This document shows positions 5,596-6,593 of a stretch of 6,593 bases of DNA, in pieces; position 1 is the stretch's first letter, and every line of letters starts with the position of its first letter. Position numbers and translations under genes: made by a program. This stretch comes from Burkholderiales bacterium. Lineage in GTDB: Bacteria; Pseudomonadota; Gammaproteobacteria; Burkholderiales; SG8-39. The DNA is taken from contig JAICPQ010000160.1 of NCBI GenBank assembly GCA_025929745.1, forward strand, positions 1-6,593, read 5' to 3'. Under the pieces are notes generated by a model. The model saw nothing but the letters and a program-made list of their open reading frames with translations, was not told where the DNA came from and searched no databases.

Positions 5596-6593
5596 GACCA
5601 GCGCGCCGGCGAATGTTGCCGCGCTGGTGATGTCGAAGCGAGGCGACACGGTAGCCACGCCGCAGGCGAATAGCGCCAGACGCAGCGGCCACGCGATTGC
5701 GCGCCTGCCGATGTAGCCCTGCATCGCAAACGAGGCGAAGGTCACCATCGCCACGGCGAAGAACGTGCATTCCAGGATGTACGCGAGGCCGCCCTGCATG
5801 TTGAGGCCCGGATTGAACAGAAAGTAGAACGGCAGGATGAAGCCGCCGATCGCCAGCTTCACGGCGTAAGGCCCGAGCGCCATCGGGTTCACCCCGGCAA
5901 TTGCGCCGGCCGCGAAGTTGGCGACCGCCACCGGCGGCGTGATCGCCGAGAGGCATGCGAAGTACAGCATAAAGAGATGCACCTGCATCTCCGGAAGGTT
6001 GAACACGCCGCGCAGCACGGGCGCTAGAAGCGCCGCGCCCATGATGTAAACCGCGGGCGTCGGCATTCCCATGCCGAGCAGCACGAGGAAGAGCGCGGAA
6101 AGGAGGAGCGTCGGAATCAGCATGCCGCCGGCGATCGTATTGATGAGCAGCGTGAACTTGCCGGCGAGCGCCGAGATCTCGATCGCGCCGATCACCAGGC
6201 CGGCCGCCGCGACCGCGCCGACGAGCGGCACGAGCTGCGTGATGGTCTCGGTGCAGCAGACGACGAAGCGGCGCGGGCCGATTGCGGTGGGCGGATGGAA
6301 CCACGAGAGGACGATCACCGCCGCGGTCGCCCCGGCGGCGACGTAGACCGGCGTATAGCCGGCGACGAGCAGTCCGATCAGCGCCGCAAGCGGCAGCAGA
6401 TGGCGCCAGCCGCCGGCGAGCGCGCGCCCGAGAGGCACGATGTCCTGCTCGGCCATGCGCGGCTCGTTGTGGCGCACCGCTTCGTTGTGCACCAGCAGAT
6501 AGATCGAGTAGTAGTAAAGCAGCGCCGGCACGAGCGATGCCCAGCAGATCGCCGCGTACGAGATGTTGGTGATGTCGGACATGATGAACGCGA
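5551..6593 (-). CDS. TRAP transporter fused permease, C-terminal part (5' end beyond window)
   Basis: At least 346 residues of a DctM-type TRAP permease are visible. The frame stays open past the M at 6582 to the window edge (preceding residues A-F-I), and that Met sits inside the usual FIM stretch, so it is not the start. Hallmarks, counted from that Met, are VHNEA (31-35), LGMGMPTPAVYIMGAALLAP (169-188) and HLFMLYFACLSAITPPVAVANFAAGAIAG (202-230), followed by PFYFLFNPGL (251-260). The C-terminal tail with extra hydrophobic segments (about 267-336) resembles the fused 4TM-12TM permeases that usually work with a TAXI-type solute-binding protein. Such systems import organic acids using ion gradients. 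The substrate is unknown. The stop lies inside the convergent dehydratase gene. Confidence 0.93.
   Translation of the reverse strand, partial: AFIMSDITNISYAAICWASLVPALLYYYSIYLLVHNEAVRHNEPRMAEQDIVPLGRALAGGWRHLLPLAALIGLLVAGYTPVYVAAGATAAVIVLSWFHPPTAIGPRRFVVCCTETITQLVPLVGAVAAAGLVIGAIEISALAGKFTLLINTIAGGMLIPTLLLSALFLVLLGMGMPTPAVYIMGAALLAPVLRGVFNLPEMQVHLFMLYFACLSAITPPVAVANFAAGAIAGVNPMALGPYAVKLAIGGFILPFYFLFNPGLNMQGGLAYILECTFFAVAMVTFASFAMQGYIGRRAIAWPLRLALFACGVATVSPRFDITSAATFAGALVLGFAYLRKVHVPAR

Noticed and set aside
1..6593. tRNA/rRNA genes, CRISPR arrays, insertion sequences, phage or toxin-antitoxin genes
   Set aside because: Nothing resembling these was seen by eye; almost every base belongs to an assigned metabolic or transport gene.

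Overview
The window is gene-dense, GC-rich bacterial DNA with almost no non-coding sequence. The gene families (TauD/TfdA-type dioxygenase, fused TRAP permease, LrgAB, aconitase X, crotonase, GYD protein) and the GC-rich codon use suggest a proteobacterium, most likely a betaproteobacterium of the Burkholderiales type. That placement rests on gene content and style only and is low confidence.

Layout from left to right: (1) the 3' end of a TauD/TfdA-family Fe(II)/2-oxoglutarate dioxygenase on the + strand (1-480). (2) A seven-gene minus-strand cluster read from 4634 down to 464: a crotonase-family protein, a GYD-domain protein, an LrgA/CidA-like membrane protein, an LrgB/CidB-like membrane protein, the aconitase X large and small subunits, and a DUF1499 protein. 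(3) A divergent + strand PLP-dependent serine/threonine dehydratase-like gene (start 4633 or 4657, end 5595). (4) The C-terminal part of a fused TRAP transporter permease on the - strand (5551 to beyond the window end), tail to tail with the dehydratase and overlapping it by 45 bp.

The minus-strand cluster is very tightly built. Four consecutive junctions (GYD/lrgA, lrgA/lrgB, lrgB/acnX-L, acnX-L/acnX-S) are 4-nt start/stop overlaps, three GTGA and one ATGA. The crotonase/GYD gap holds a hairpin that would hide the GYD Shine-Dalgarno until a ribosome reaches the crotonase stop codon. At the divergent end, two -10-like hexamers (TAGAAT on -, TACAAT on +) overlap by 2 bp, and each lies 5-7 nt from an ATG. 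This fits a pair of mutually exclusive, near-leaderless promoters.

Functionally the region looks like a carboxylic-acid or hydroxy-amino-acid catabolic island. TRAP and LrgAB proteins would move small acids across the membrane, and a dioxygenase, a PLP dehydratase, an aconitase X dehydratase and a crotonase would process them. The most interesting element is the aconitase X pair. It is clearly homologous to the family, but several positions I remember as cluster-binding or catalytic appear changed (GCPH to SAPQ, the small-subunit GKGS to AKGG), and an extra Cys sits in the NSVxGAR motif. This points to a divergent subclass whose substrate is unknown, genetically locked to an LrgAB pair. No RNA genes, CRISPR arrays, mobile elements or long non-coding stretches were seen.
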